Below are positions 6,715 to 15,150 of a stretch of 64,000 bases of DNA, piece by piece. Numbering within the stretch: position 1 is the stretch's first letter; every line of letters begins with the position of its first letter. The notes under the pieces are model-generated. The model ran no database searches and was not told where the DNA came from. It worked only from the letters and a program-made list of their open reading frames with translations. Source of the stretch: Arthrobacter sp. OV608 (GTDB taxonomy: Bacteria; Actinomycetota; Actinomycetes; Actinomycetales; Micrococcaceae); contig FOEZ01000013.1 of assembly GCA_900110595.1 (NCBI GenBank), positions 62,001-126,000 of the forward strand. The letters run 5' to 3'. Position numbers and translations under genes: made by a program.

Positions 6715-7493
6715 CAAACCAGGAGTCCGGTGCCGGAAACTTCAGCATCGTGCCGCAGGCGGACCCGGTTCCCGCCCCGGATGTGGAGACGCGGCTGAAG
6801 GAACTGGTCCTGGACAGCAAGGATGTGGCCGGCTTCCTTACCGATCTGGCGCTGATTGCCGCCGCCCGGCTGTCCTCCCCGGGTAACCGGATCCATTGCG
6901 GCGTCACCGTTATGCGGCGCAAGAGGCCCGAAGCTGTAGCCAGCAACGATGCGGCAGCCCGCGCCCTGGACGAGTTGCAAAACGGGTACAAGGACGGCCC
7001 CTGCCTCACCGCCCTCAGGAACAGAACCACGCTCCTGGTTCCCGACCTGGCCGCCGAGCGGCGGTGGGCACACTACACGAAGGCCGCCCAGGAGAATGGT
7101 GTCTCATCCATCCTCGCCGTGCCACTGGACCTGGCCGGTGAGGCAGAAGCCGTGATGAACCTGTATTCCGGCTGCAGCAACGGATTCACGGACGAGGACA
7201 TTTCCACTGCCGAGGCGTTCGCCAGCCAGGCGGCGACTTCGCTGCGCCTGGTTCTACGCATCGCTCAACTCAGCGAAGCCCGGAACGACATGGCAGTCGC
7301 CATGCAGTCGCGCACGGTGATTGACATGGCCATCGGCGCCATCATGGCCGAAAACAGGTGCAGCCGGGACACAGCCTTCAAAATCCTCACCAAGGCCTCC
7401 AGCACCCGCAATATCAAGCTGCGGGACGTGGCAGCAACCGTGATCGCCTCCATTTCGGGCGAGAATCAGATCGACACCTACTTCGACGAATAG
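6711..7493 (+). CDS. GAF-ANTAR RNA-binding regulator (copy 6)
   Basis: A 260-residue protein starting inside the stop of the small gene before it (ATGA). The GAF region has 'NGYKDGPCLTALRNRT', where the glycine before D-G-P-C is lysine, but the cysteine is kept. The ANTAR region has 'VIDMAIGAIMAENRCSRDTA' then 'NIKLRDVAATVI', and the C terminus TYFDE groups it with copies 1 and 2 although it sits in the array with copies 3-5. It is the last gene of the array and has no small partner downstream. Confidence 0.85.
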   Translation: MTNQESGAGNFSIVPQADPVPAPDVETRLKELVLDSKDVAGFLTDLALIAAARLSSPGNRIHCGVTVMRRKRPEAVASNDAAARALDELQNGYKDGPCLTALRNRTTLLVPDLAAERRWAHYTKAAQENGVSSILAVPLDLAGEAEAVMNLYSGCSNGFTDEDISTAEAFASQAATSLRLVLRIAQLSEARNDMAVAMQSRTVIDMAIGAIMAENRCSRDTAFKILTKASSTRNIKLRDVAATVIASISGENQIDTYFDE

Positions 7494-7796
7494 GCCACCG
7501 TCAGCCGCCCCCTTGCTGCCGTGATGAGAATCACTTGCAATAATTGCCGTTTCGGTTGAGACGCTTCACCTGCTCTGGGCACTATGGAAAAGCAGGGTTG
7601 GCCAGCGGGCTCACGCTCGCGCGGCTTGGTGTGATTGGTCACATCGCCCCTGCACCGGTTGCGGATCCCAAAAGCAACCTGCACCATGGAAGTAAGGGAA
7701 TGCGCTTTCCCACTTGCAGTCAGTCCTCACCGACGAGGACACGGTCCGGGCAAAGAAGATTCCGGGCTGCCCACCGCATGAAATGGAAGTTGAATA
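7494..7796. other. 303-nt intergenic region with two small inverted repeats
   Basis: No convincing coding sequence was seen. GCAAT-A-ATTGC is a perfect palindrome at 7537-7547. GGGAA-TGCGCT-TTCCC at 7696-7711 is a hairpin with a six-nucleotide loop, extended by AAGT/ACTT with a bulge. Six-base loops are a feature of ANTAR target hairpins, but the expected A at loop position 1 is U here. The rest holds nothing I can name. Confidence 0.4.
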
Positions 7797-7994
7797 ATGA
7801 CGTTCGATGCCAATAACTCCGTGACCCTCAAGATCTGGGACCGGTCAGCCCTCCACCACACGCTTGACGCCGCAGTGAGTGACCTCTCGGCCCGCCACAA
7901 CACCACCACCTGCCGCATCGCCGTCACCTGCAGCGGGCCCAACACGTTCACGTTGAGTGTCCGTGGCGAGGACCGCGCACTGGCCTCCGCCTAA
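7797..7994 (+). CDS. Small orphan protein (65 aa)
   Basis: A 65-residue protein with GGAAG about 8 nt before the ATG. It reads as one beta strand, a helix (ALHHTLDAAVSDLSARH) and two strands ending 'PNTFTLSVRGE'. The same layout is seen in the 70-residue protein at 35232, where 'TRLEPDRFRVSLSDQVPFG' occupies the equivalent end. They are probably distant members of one small Micrococcaceae family. There is no signal peptide or enzymatic motif. It is convergent with trxB, sharing a hairpin terminator at 8017. Confidence 0.6.
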   Translation: MTFDANNSVTLKIWDRSALHHTLDAAVSDLSARHNTTTCRIAVTCSGPNTFTLSVRGEDRALASA

Positions 7995-8016
7995 CTCACG
8001 TAAACAAGACTGCAGC

Positions 8017-8047
8017 GGACGACGGCGGGAAGTAACCGCCGTCGTCC
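8017..8047. terminator. Bidirectional hairpin terminator, GGACGACGGCGG family
   Basis: GGACGACGGCGG (8017-8028) and CCGCCGTCGTCC (8036-8047) form a perfect 12-bp stem with a 7-nt loop. It lies between the ends of two convergent genes (7994 and 8080). There is no clear U-tract. Confidence 0.7.
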
Positions 8048-8079
8048 TCTTCAGTTAACTGCCCTCCCGGAAAAGTCCG

Positions 8080-9081
8080 TTAGCTGTGGGTGGGTTCTTC
8101 GACCAGGGCTGTGGCGATGCTGTCGGCGTCGTTCAGGGCGGCGAGGTAGCGTTCTGCGTCGAGGGCGGCGGCGCAGCCTGTGCCGGCAGCGGTAATGGCC
8201 TGCCGGTAGCGGTGGTCCACGGCGTCCCCGCACGCGAAAACGCCGGAAATGTTGGTGACAGTGGTGGGTGAATCCACCTTGATGTAGCCGTCCTCGTCCA
8301 GGTCCACCTGCCCGGTCAGCAGTTCCGTGCGCGGCACGTGCCCGATGGCGACGAAAATCCCCGTAGCGGCCTGATGCCGTGTCTCCCCCGAACGCGTGTC
8401 CCTCAGGGTCACTCCGGAGACTTTCCCGTCGCCATGGATCGCCGATACTGCGGAGTTCCAGGCGAAGGTGATCTTGGGGTTGTCCTTGGCCCGCTGCGCC
8501 ATAATGCGGGAGGCCCGCAGTTCGTTCTTGCGGACCACGACGGTGACGGACTTTCCGAACCGGGTCAGGAACATCGCTTCCTCCATTGCCGAGTCACCGC
8601 CGCCCACCACGATGATGTCCTGTTCGCGGAAGAAGAACCCGTCGCAGGTGGCACACCAGGAAACCCCGTGGCCGCTGAACTTCTTTTCCTCCGGCAGGCC
8701 GAGCTCCTTGTACGCCGAGCCGGTTGCGAGGATAACGGCCGGAGCCCGGTGGGTTTCGCCGCCACCGGTGACCACCGACTTAACGTGACCCTTCAGCGAA
8801 ACCTCCGTGACGTCGTCGAACACCACCTTGGCGCCGAACTTCTCAGCCTGCTCCTGCAACCCGTCCATCAGCTCCGGGCCTTGGATGCCGCCCGGGAAAC
8901 CGGGGAAGTTCTCTACCTCCGTGGTGTTCATCAGCGCGCCGCCCGCGGTGACAGAACCGGCCAGCACCAGAGGCGCAAGGCCGGCACGGGCGGCGTAAAT
9001 GGCGGCGGTGTAGCCGGCGGGGCCGGAACCGATGATGATCAGCTGTTCGCTTGCGGGATGGTGGTTCGCGTCAATGGTCAC
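8080..9081 (-). CDS. trxB: Thioredoxin reductase
   Basis: A 333-residue FAD/NADPH enzyme that reduces thioredoxin in the cytoplasm. 'GSGPAG' at 18-23 is the FAD dinucleotide-binding motif, the redox centre CATC is at 143-146, '[12 protein letters not shown]' marks the NADPH-binding motif, and '[10 protein letters not shown]' near the C terminus is the second FAD contact. Length and motif order are normal for TrxB. The start is a GTG with AAGGAAG upstream. No thioredoxin gene follows in the window, so it appears to be monocistronic. Identification is strong. Confidence 0.95.
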   Translation of the reverse strand: MTIDANHHPASEQLIIIGSGPAGYTAAIYAARAGLAPLVLAGSVTAGGALMNTTEVENFPGFPGGIQGPELMDGLQEQAEKFGAKVVFDDVTEVSLKGHVKSVVTGGGETHRAPAVILATGSAYKELGLPEEKKFSGHGVSWCATCDGFFFREQDIIVVGGGDSAMEEAMFLTRFGKSVTVVVRKNELRASRIMAQRAKDNPKITFAWNSAVSAIHGDGKVSGVTLRDTRSGETRHQAATGIFVAIGHVPRTELLTGQVDLDEDGYIKVDSPTTVTNISGVFACGDAVDHRYRQAITAAGTGCAAALDAERYLAALNDADSIATALVEEPTHS

Positions 9082-9297
9082 GGCGGGCTTCCTTTGCTTC
9101 GGGCGTTCGGGCGTTCGGGCAACAGGCTTCCCGGCGTCCGGGTGCTGACCGGTTTATCCAGGGACTCGTGGGGCAGCGGACGGCGGGATACGGTTTTAAT
9201 TGTGCGGGTTTATTTTCGCGCGGCTCCTACTGAATCTACGCGGACGGCAAGGAAAAGTGTGGCATCACGTCAGAACGCCAGTGGCAAGGGAGAGATC

Positions 9298-10140
9298 ATG
9301 ACGCAACCGCCCACGCAAGCCCGCCTGCGCAACGCGCAGCCCACTGGGCTGAACCGCGCCTCACTGACCGTGATCCCGGCAGCGCTGGTATCGGCGTCGG
9401 GCTTTCTGCTGTTTGTCCGCGAGGACCGCCTGTCCGGCTTCCTGCTCCTGGCCGCCGCGCTTGTACTGGCCGCAATGATCAACCGCCGGTTGGTCACCGA
9501 CCTGGCACTGATTGCCGTGGGGCTGATTGCGATGAGCCTGGTGCCCATCACCACGGACATCAGCACAGGACATATGGCGGTGATGGGCACGGCGATGATT
9601 CTGGCCGTCGGTATTCCGTACGCCGTTTCGCGGTTCATCACCAGGGAGCACGCCATCCGGTTCCCTGTCCGCACCGGCCAGCCGTGGACCCGCGCCGAGA
9701 AGTGGTATTTGCCCGCGGTCCTGGTGATCGGGTACGCGCTGATGCCGGTTTATATGATCCGCACCGGCGTCTACAACAACTGGCCCGCGGTCAGTGACCC
9801 GGAGGGCATTGCCAGGCTTTTCCTGGGGACCAACGTGCTGGGCATCTGGGATGAGCTGTTCTTTATCTGCACCGCGTTCACGCTCCTGCGCCGGCACCTC
9901 CCGGACTGGCAGGCCAACCTGCTCCAGGCCGTGCTCTTCACGTCCTTCCTCTGGGAGCTGGGATTCCACGCCTGGGCGCCGTTCTTTATCTTCCCGTTTG
10001 CGCTGCTGCAGGCGCGGCTGTTCACCATCACCAGGTCGCTGTCCTACATCGTCAGCGTGCACCTGCTGTTCGATTTCGTGCTGTTCCTGGTGCTGATCCA
10101 CGCCCACAACCGGGAATGGATCGACATCTTCCTTTACTGA
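9298..10140 (+). CDS. CPBP-family intramembrane protein (Abi/CAAX protease type)
   Basis: A 280-residue protein with about eight hydrophobic segments and AAGGGAGAG before the ATG. The C-terminal half matches the CPBP family: 'WDELFFICTAFTLLRR' in the place of the EExxxR motif, 'FLWELGFHAW', and 'SVHLLFDFVLF' in the place of the HxxxN/D motif. The usual first glutamate pair is D-E here, so protease activity is uncertain. It stands alone between trxB and the repeat protein at 10183. Family assignment is likely; the substrate is unknown. Confidence 0.7.
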   Translation: MTQPPTQARLRNAQPTGLNRASLTVIPAALVSASGFLLFVREDRLSGFLLLAAALVLAAMINRRLVTDLALIAVGLIAMSLVPITTDISTGHMAVMGTAMILAVGIPYAVSRFITREHAIRFPVRTGQPWTRAEKWYLPAVLVIGYALMPVYMIRTGVYNNWPAVSDPEGIARLFLGTNVLGIWDELFFICTAFTLLRRHLPDWQANLLQAVLFTSFLWELGFHAWAPFFIFPFALLQARLFTITRSLSYIVSVHLLFDFVLFLVLIHAHNREWIDIFLY

Positions 10141-10182
10141 TGTGCTCTGGACGCGCACCAGTGAGGCGCCCATAGTTGAACC

Positions 10183-10476
10183 GTGCAGACACCCGACCCT
10201 GAACTTGAGGCCTTGCGGCAGCGTGCCGAGCGCGGTGATTCGGACGCCGTGGATGAACTGGTTGAACGCGCCGCGGAGCGCGGGGACCTGGACGAACTGA
10301 GGCGGCTGGCCGAGTCCGGCAGCAGGGACGCCATGGACCAGTTGGTGGAAACCGCCGGAGAACAGGGCGACCTCGATGAACTCCGGCGCCTGGCGGCCGC
10401 AGGCAACCGGGACGCCGCCGACGTGCTGGCGGAGATTGAAGACGACGGCGGCTCCTGGCATGGGAGGAAATCTTGA
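10183..10476 (+). CDS. Helical repeat protein with 28-residue units
   Basis: A 97-residue acidic protein with a GTG start. A CATAGT box ends 6 nt before it and no ribosome site is present, so it may be leaderless. It consists of near-identical 28-residue units: residues 11-38 and 39-66, with a third partial unit from 67. Each unit has the form 'LRRLAxxGxRDAxDxLVE' followed by '(E/G)xGDLDE'. This resembles short TPR/Sel1-type helical hairpins used for protein contact. The TTG of the next gene overlaps its stop, so the two are coupled. Function is unknown. Confidence 0.6.
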   Translation: MQTPDPELEALRQRAERGDSDAVDELVERAAERGDLDELRRLAESGSRDAMDQLVETAGEQGDLDELRRLAAAGNRDAADVLAEIEDDGGSWHGRKS

Positions 10477-10901
10477 GTGAAGTCATAGACACGTTGGCCG
10501 CCGCCCTGAATGCCCACGACCTGGAAGGGGCGGCAGCGCTTATTCACGAGGACTACCGCAGCGAACAACCGGCCCACCCCGGCGCTGCCTTCGTTGGGCG
10601 CGCTCAAATGCACGCCAACTGGCAGGCGATGTTTGCCGGCATTCCCGATTTCCACGCCGAACTGATCCGCTCGGTTGATGACGGTGACACGACCTGGAGC
10701 GAATGGTCCTGGTCCGGAACGCGCAGTGATGGCCAGGACTTCAAGGTGCGTGGAGTGACACTCTTTGAGCTCAGGAACGGCAAGATCACGGCGGGCAGGC
10801 TCTACATGGAGGAGGTCGACCGCCTGGCCGTGCCTATAGAGGAGGCAGTGGAAAACCTCTCGGGGCAGCGGCCCGATACGCCCCCGAACCCGCAGCAATA
10901 A
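10473..10901 (+). CDS. SnoaL-like (NTF2-fold) protein
   Basis: A 142-residue protein with a TTG start overlapping the previous stop (TTGA) and a strong GGGAGG 7 nt upstream. The opening 'LAAALNAHDLEGAAALIHED' and the later 'GRAQMHANWQAMFAGIPDFH' and 'VTLFELRNGKITAGRLYME' are typical of the SnoaL/ester-cyclase branch of the NTF2-like fold, a one-domain cone that binds small organic ligands. Whether it is an enzyme or a binding protein cannot be told. It is coupled to the repeat protein and followed by a hairpin at 10943. Confidence 0.75.
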   Translation: MSEVIDTLAAALNAHDLEGAAALIHEDYRSEQPAHPGAAFVGRAQMHANWQAMFAGIPDFHAELIRSVDDGDTTWSEWSWSGTRSDGQDFKVRGVTLFELRNGKITAGRLYMEEVDRLAVPIEEAVENLSGQRPDTPPNPQQ

Positions 10902-10942
10902 CTGAGGGGATGGCATAGAGCAGGCCCTGGGCGATTAAAGCC

Positions 10943-10979
10943 CGACGGCGGCCCGCCCCTTGGGAGCCGGCCGCCGTCG
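10943..10979. terminator. Bidirectional hairpin terminator (variant of the GACGGCGG family)
   Basis: CGACGGCGGCC (10943-10953) pairs with GGCCGCCGTCG (10969-10979), 11 bp with a 15-nt loop, between the convergent ends at 10901 and 10994. Confidence 0.6.
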
Positions 10980-10993
10980 AACGCTGGTTGGTA

Positions 10994-12034
10994 CTAGAGG
11001 GTGGCGGTGTCGATCACGAAGCGGTAGCGGACGTCCGAAGCGAGGACGCGCTCGTACGCGTCGTTGATCTTCTCTGCCGGGATGACCTCGATCTCGGCGC
11101 CGATGCCATGCTCGGCGCAGAAGTCCAGCATCTCCTGGGTTTCGCGGATGCCGCCGATCATGGATCCGGCGAAGGACCGGCGGCCGCCGATCAGCGCGAA
11201 CGCGTTCACCGGGAGCGGCTCCGCGGGGGCGCCGACGTTCACCAGCGCGCCTTCGAGGGCCAGCAGCTGCAGGTAGGAGCTGATGTCGATCGAGGCGCTG
11301 ACGGTGTTGATGATCAGGTCAAAGGTGCCGGCGAGTTCCTTGAAGGTGTTCTCGTCGCTCGTGGCGTAGTAGTGGTCTGCGCCAAGGCGCAGCCCGTCTT
11401 CCTGCTTCTTCAGCGACTGCGACAGGACCGTCACGTCAGCACCCATGGCGTGGGCGAGCTTGACGGCCATGTGGCCGAGCCCGCCGAGGCCGACGACGGC
11501 CACCTTCTTGCCGGGGCCGGCGCCCCAGTGCCGCAAGGGTGAGTAGGTGGTGATGCCGGCGCACAGCAGCGGGGCGGCGACGTCCAGGTCCAGTCCCTCA
11601 GGGATGCGCACCACGAAGTCTTCGGTCACCACAACATGGCTGGAGTAACCGCCCTGGGTGATGGTGCCGTCGCGGTCAACCGCGCCGTAGGTGCCCACCA
11701 TGCCCTTGAGGCAGTACTGCTCCTCGCCCTTTAGGCAGTTGGCGCACTCCTTGCAGGAGTTGACCATGCAGCCAACGCCCACCCGGTCGCCGACGGCGTG
11801 CTTGGTGACGGCGGAACCCACCTGGGTGACGACGCCGGCGATCTCGTGGCCGGGGACCAGCGGGTACTGCTGCGGGCCCCAGTCGCCGCGGACCGTGTGG
11901 ATGTCCGAGTGGCAAATGCCGGCGAACTTGATCTCGATCAGGACATCGTTCGGGCCCACCTCGCGGCGTTCGATGGTGGTGGCGGTGAGGTCATCTGTGG
12001 CGGACGGGGATGCATAAGCTTTGACGGTAGTCAT
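10994..12034 (-). CDS. NAD(P)-dependent zinc alcohol dehydrogenase
   Basis: A 346-residue medium-chain dehydrogenase that oxidises alcohols or reduces aldehydes in the cytosol. Catalytic zinc ligands are visible at C41 (GICHSDIH) and H63/E64 (PGHE). The structural zinc Cys quartet is C94, C97, C100 and C108, and 'GLGGLG' at 182-187 is the nucleotide-binding motif. The CHSDIH and GGYSSH patterns place it with the cinnamyl-alcohol/AdhC-like NADP-dependent branch. It has CAGGAGAG before the ATG. It appears to be transcribed alone. The substrate is not determined. Confidence 0.9.
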   Translation of the reverse strand: MTTVKAYASPSATDDLTATTIERREVGPNDVLIEIKFAGICHSDIHTVRGDWGPQQYPLVPGHEIAGVVTQVGSAVTKHAVGDRVGVGCMVNSCKECANCLKGEEQYCLKGMVGTYGAVDRDGTITQGGYSSHVVVTEDFVVRIPEGLDLDVAAPLLCAGITTYSPLRHWGAGPGKKVAVVGLGGLGHMAVKLAHAMGADVTVLSQSLKKQEDGLRLGADHYYATSDENTFKELAGTFDLIINTVSASIDISSYLQLLALEGALVNVGAPAEPLPVNAFALIGGRRSFAGSMIGGIRETQEMLDFCAEHGIGAEIEVIPAEKINDAYERVLASDVRYRFVIDTATL

Positions 12035-12151
12035 GGCTCTCCTGTTGTTCTTGGGGGTTCTCTAAAATGCTAGCGGGGTCGAAGACCGGCAAACCGGCAT
12101 ATCAGGCCGCCAGGGGTGGCCCTGTTGATACTGGGTCTGGCAGTCCTACCC

Positions 12152-12553
12152 TTAACGGCCTTCGTACTGGTCATCCGTGATGTGCTCGGCCCAGATGGTT
12201 GTTTTGGCGGGGTCATCAGCGTTCTCCAGGATGGCGATGTGCTCCATGAAGGTTCCATTGGCCGAGGCGTGCCAGTGCTCCTCCCCGGGCGGGGTGTAGA
12301 GCGTCTGCCCCGGGTGTACCTCAATGATCGTGCCGTCCCGGCTGCCAAAGCGGGCCACGCCGGCGGTGACATGCAGGTACTGGCCGCGTTCATGCGAGTG
12401 CCAGGCAGTGCGGGCACCTGGCGCGAAACGCACTTTGGCAACCACTGCACGCTGCTCAGGACCGTGCGGTGCGGCAATCAGGTCCACCCACACGTCGCCG
12501 GCGAACTGCTCCGGCGGGTTCTTGATGGTTTCACGGGCTGGTTCGATATTCAT
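12152..12553 (-). CDS. Cupin-domain protein
   Basis: A 133-residue single cupin barrel. The first cupin motif is 'ARTAWHSHERGQYLHVTAG' and the second 'PGEEHWHASANG', supplying His/Glu metal ligands. The ATG at 12553 follows GGAAAGGAA; an upstream ATG at 12598 is less likely. It overlaps the end of the MFS gene by 23 nt and is probably co-transcribed with it. Proteins of this size with these motifs are often called carboxymuconolactone- or quercetinase-like, but the substrate cannot be inferred here. Confidence 0.85.
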   Translation of the reverse strand: MNIEPARETIKNPPEQFAGDVWVDLIAAPHGPEQRAVVAKVRFAPGARTAWHSHERGQYLHVTAGVARFGSRDGTIIEVHPGQTLYTPPGEEHWHASANGTFMEHIAILENADDPAKTTIWAEHITDDQYEGR

Positions 12554-13784
12554 TGGTTCCTTTCCTATGACTGTGAATGTGGGGCCGGGCCAGGACAAGG
12601 AGCCCGAACAGGGACAGGAGTGCGCCAGCGATCATGAGCAGGGCCATGGGCACGGCCGTGTTCTCGCCGCCCAGGCCAGCGATCGGCGCCACGATGCCTG
12701 CGGTGGTCCACTGAACGAGTCCCAGGACCGCGGAACTGGTGCCGGGGTGCCGGGGCACCTCCGCGGAAGCGAGGGCGCCGCCATTCGTGTTGATCAGGCC
12801 CTGCGCCACCATAAGGGCGAAGAAGCTGCCCATGGCCACGAGCAGCGGGGTGGCCCACCACAGTGCTCCGGCCAGCATGGCCACCCCGGCGGCCAGCGCG
12901 ATGAGCTGCCCCGCCAGAATGACCTTCCGGGTGGAGACGCGCCCGGCCATCCTGGCTGACAGCAGCGCCGCGATGGTCATTCCGCCGGCGTTCGCGGCGA
13001 ACACGATGGAGTACATCACCGGAGACAGGCCGTTCATATTCTGCAGGATGAACGCGGACGTTGCCACGTATGCAAACAGGGCGATAAAGGCCGACGACGC
13101 CACCACCACGTAGCCAACAAAGCTGCGGTTCGAGAGCACCTCCTTCGCCGCGCGGCCGAATTCAGCCAGCCCGCCGGAGTGGCGTTTCTCCGGCGGAAGC
13201 GATTCCGGGACGACGAACAGGGCACAGAGTGTCATCAGGATGCCCAGGGCGGCAAGCGTCCAGAAGGTCATCCGCCATCCGGTCAGCTGCAGGATCACGG
13301 CTCCGAGCAGCGGGCTGATGATGGGTGCCACGCCGCCTATGCCCATCACAATGTTCAGCACCCGGACCAGCTGGGACCCATGGGCGAGGTCCACGATGAC
13401 GGCCCGGCCGATCACCATGGCCCAGCCGCCGCCAAAGCCCTGCAGGAAGCGGGCGATCATCAGGAGTGCGATGTTCGGGGCGAGGGCACAGGCCACCGAT
13501 GCCACCGCCATCAGGACGGTGCCCGCCACCAGGGGGAGCCGACGTCCCCGCTGGTCACTGAACGGGCCGCCCACCAGCTGGCCGAGGCCCATACCGGCGA
13601 AGAACGTGGTGAGGGTCAGCTGCACCGCCGAGGCCGTGGTGCCGAAGTCCGCGGATACGCGCGGGAAGGCCGGGACGTACATGTCCGTGGCCAGGGGTGC
13701 CACCGCCGTCAGGAAGATGACAGTGGCCACCAGCGTCCCGGGAACGGCGCCGGCGGACGGCGCCCGCGTTGCGGTTGGCAGCAT
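12531..13784 (-). CDS. Bcr/CflA-type MFS drug exporter
   Basis: A 417-residue protein with twelve hydrophobic segments, in the plasma membrane. 'PLATDMYVPAFPRVSADFGT' in the first segment and 'FSDQRGRRLPL' in the loop after segment 2 are hallmarks of the Bcr/CflA drug:proton antiporters, and 'RFLQGFGGGWAMVIGRAVI' is the motif in segment 4-5. GGAGTG lies 8 nt before the ATG. It is divergent from the XRE regulator at 13925, which probably controls it, and runs into the cupin gene. Substrate unknown. Confidence 0.85.
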   Translation of the reverse strand: MLPTATRAPSAGAVPGTLVATVIFLTAVAPLATDMYVPAFPRVSADFGTTASAVQLTLTTFFAGMGLGQLVGGPFSDQRGRRLPLVAGTVLMAVASVACALAPNIALLMIARFLQGFGGGWAMVIGRAVIVDLAHGSQLVRVLNIVMGIGGVAPIISPLLGAVILQLTGWRMTFWTLAALGILMTLCALFVVPESLPPEKRHSGGLAEFGRAAKEVLSNRSFVGYVVVASSAFIALFAYVATSAFILQNMNGLSPVMYSIVFAANAGGMTIAALLSARMAGRVSTRKVILAGQLIALAAGVAMLAGALWWATPLLVAMGSFFALMVAQGLINTNGGALASAEVPRHPGTSSAVLGLVQWTTAGIVAPIAGLGGENTAVPMALLMIAGALLSLFGLLVLARPHIHSHRKGTNEYRTSP

Positions 13785-13891
13785 TCGTTGAGCACTCCAT
13801 CTGGTTAATGACGAAAGGGGATGCTTCCATCAAACCGGCCCCCGGAAGTCCTAGCGAGGGCCCTGCTGAAACGGGTTTTGGCAGACCCTCC

Positions 13892-13924
13892 TTACGGATT
13901 GGCCATTCGTCGTAACGTGTCCTT
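13892..13924 (+). promoter_or_regulatory. Leaderless promoter and candidate operator of the XRE gene
   Basis: TAACGT (13913-13918) is a TAnnnT -10 box 6 nt before the ATG at 13925, which has no ribosome site. TTACG (13892-13896) and CGTAA (13911-13915) form an inverted repeat with a 14-nt spacer that overlaps the -10, a plausible autoregulatory site in this divergent region. Confidence 0.4.
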
Positions 13925-14806
13925 ATGGATAACCGAGCCGAGGTACGCCAGTTCCTCTCCACCCGCCGCGGGCGCATCACGCCGGAGCAGGCAGGGATCG
14001 AACCCTACGGCGGACGTCGCCGCGTGCCCGGCCTCCGGCGGGAAGAGGTGGCCCGGCTCGCCGGGGTCAGCGTGGACTACTACACCCGACTGGAACGCGG
14101 GAACCTCACGGGTGTCTCGGACAGTGTCCTCGATGCGATCGCACGGGCCCTGGAACTGGACCGGGCCGAACATGACCACCTTTACGACCTGGCCAGGACG
14201 GCCAACATGACGGGCCGCAAGCGTGCGGCGAGCGCCGCGCCAACGCGTGTCCGGCCCGAACTCCAGTACCTCCTCGACACCATTACGGGAGCGCCGGCCT
14301 TCATCGGAAACAACCGGATGGACATCGTGGCCGCCAATACGCTGGGGTACGCGCTGTATTCGGACCTGTACCGCGGCCCGGCACGCCCGGCCAACCATTC
14401 ACGCTTTATCTTCCTGGACCCCCGGGCCCACAACTTCTACACGGACTGGGAACGGGCAGCGAACACCAACGTGGCCATCCTCCGCCGTGAGGCCGGACGG
14501 AACCCGCATGACAAGGGCATCGCCGAACTCGTGGGCGAACTGTCCATGCGCAGCGACGATTTCCGCACCCGCTGGGCTGCCCACAATGTCCGCCGGCACT
14601 ATGCCGGGACCAAGTTTTTCCAGCATCCTGTGGTGGGGCTGCTCGAACTGAACTACCAGGTCCTGGGACTTGAAGAGGACCCCGGGCATTCACTCACGGT
14701 CTACCCCGCAACTCCTGGCAGCCCCTCCGAGGAAAGCCTCAAGCTCCTCGCTTCCTGGGCGGCAACCGAGAAGATCACCGAACTGGCCCAGGCCAGCGCG
14801 GGCTAG
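13925..14806 (+). CDS. XRE-type regulator with MmyB-like ligand-binding domain
   Basis: A 293-residue regulator. Residues about 5-75 form an XRE helix-turn-helix ('RREEVARLAGVSVDYYTRLE' is the recognition segment). The rest, including 'GAPAFIGNNRMDIVAANTLG' and 'NHSRFIFLDPRAHNFYTDWE', matches the PAS-like MmyB ligand-binding domain common in actinobacterial regulators. It is divergent from the exporter/cupin pair, the usual arrangement for a local regulator. The inducer is unknown. Confidence 0.9.
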   Translation: MDNRAEVRQFLSTRRGRITPEQAGIEPYGGRRRVPGLRREEVARLAGVSVDYYTRLERGNLTGVSDSVLDAIARALELDRAEHDHLYDLARTANMTGRKRAASAAPTRVRPELQYLLDTITGAPAFIGNNRMDIVAANTLGYALYSDLYRGPARPANHSRFIFLDPRAHNFYTDWERAANTNVAILRREAGRNPHDKGIAELVGELSMRSDDFRTRWAAHNVRRHYAGTKFFQHPVVGLLELNYQVLGLEEDPGHSLTVYPATPGSPSEESLKLLASWAATEKITELAQASAG

Positions 14807-15036
14807 CTCCAACCAACCCGGTGTTCCGGGTTTCCAGTCACGTTAACCACCGTTGCGGATCATGGCGCAGCGTTGCCCGGTTTGTCCTTCTGATGGCGCT
14901 GTAAGTAGCGCCGTTTCCTTCCGTTTCGCGTCTTTTGCATGATGCTGGCCAAGGCCCTGACTGCCGTGCTTAGGTGTTTCCACGGCCTCGGCCATGCAGC
15001 ATCAAACAGAACAAGCAGAACGAACCGGAGGACCCG
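14807..15036 (+). promoter_or_regulatory. Structured leader region upstream of the sulfur operon
   Basis: This gap holds GGCGCT-GTAAGT-AGCGCC (14895-14912, then GTTT), probably the terminator of the XRE gene. A longer stem is possible between GATGCTG (14941-14947) and CAGCATC (14997-15003), with GGCC repeats inside. An alternative ORF begins at the ATGs at 14939/14942 but lacks a ribosome site. No clear promoter box was identified. Confidence 0.4.
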
Positions 15037-15150
15037 ATGCCGGAAACCACCATCCGCCGCCAAGGCAGCCCCTTCGGTTCCGCCTGTTGCCCCACGCACC
15101 GAATGTGCCGCATGCGCGGTGCCCAACAGTGGCGGGTCCCCCGCTCCTGA
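15037..15150 (+). CDS. Candidate Cys-containing leader peptide (37 codons)
   Basis: An ATG 5 nt after GGAGG (15027-15031) opens a 37-residue ORF ending in TGA at 15148. It begins MPETTIRRQGSPFGSA and then has two adjacent Cys codons (15085-15090) and a third Cys codon at 15106. It lies 138 nt upstream of the sulfonate-type binding protein. Cys-rich short ORFs acting as cysteine-responsive attenuators upstream of sulfur genes are known in mycobacteria. Here the Cys-Cys codons lie in an RNA segment that can pair with a downstream segment. A real attenuator is inference. Confidence 0.45.
   Translation: MPETTIRRQGSPFGSACCPTHRMCRMRGAQQWRVPRS

Noticed and set aside
7525..7539. Zur-box-like sequence TGAGAATCACTTGCA
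   Set aside because: It matches a zinc-repressor consensus only partly, and the nearest downstream gene is 260 nt away with no link to zinc.
7696..7711. ANTAR target hairpin with a six-base loop
   Set aside because: The loop TGCGCT has the G at position 4 but not the required A at position 1, and no second hairpin of the pair was seen. It is kept only as a weak observation.
8338..9297. Plus-strand extension of the CPBP gene across trxB
   Set aside because: It is antisense to trxB. The gene starts at 9298 with a clear ribosome site and a sensible first membrane segment.
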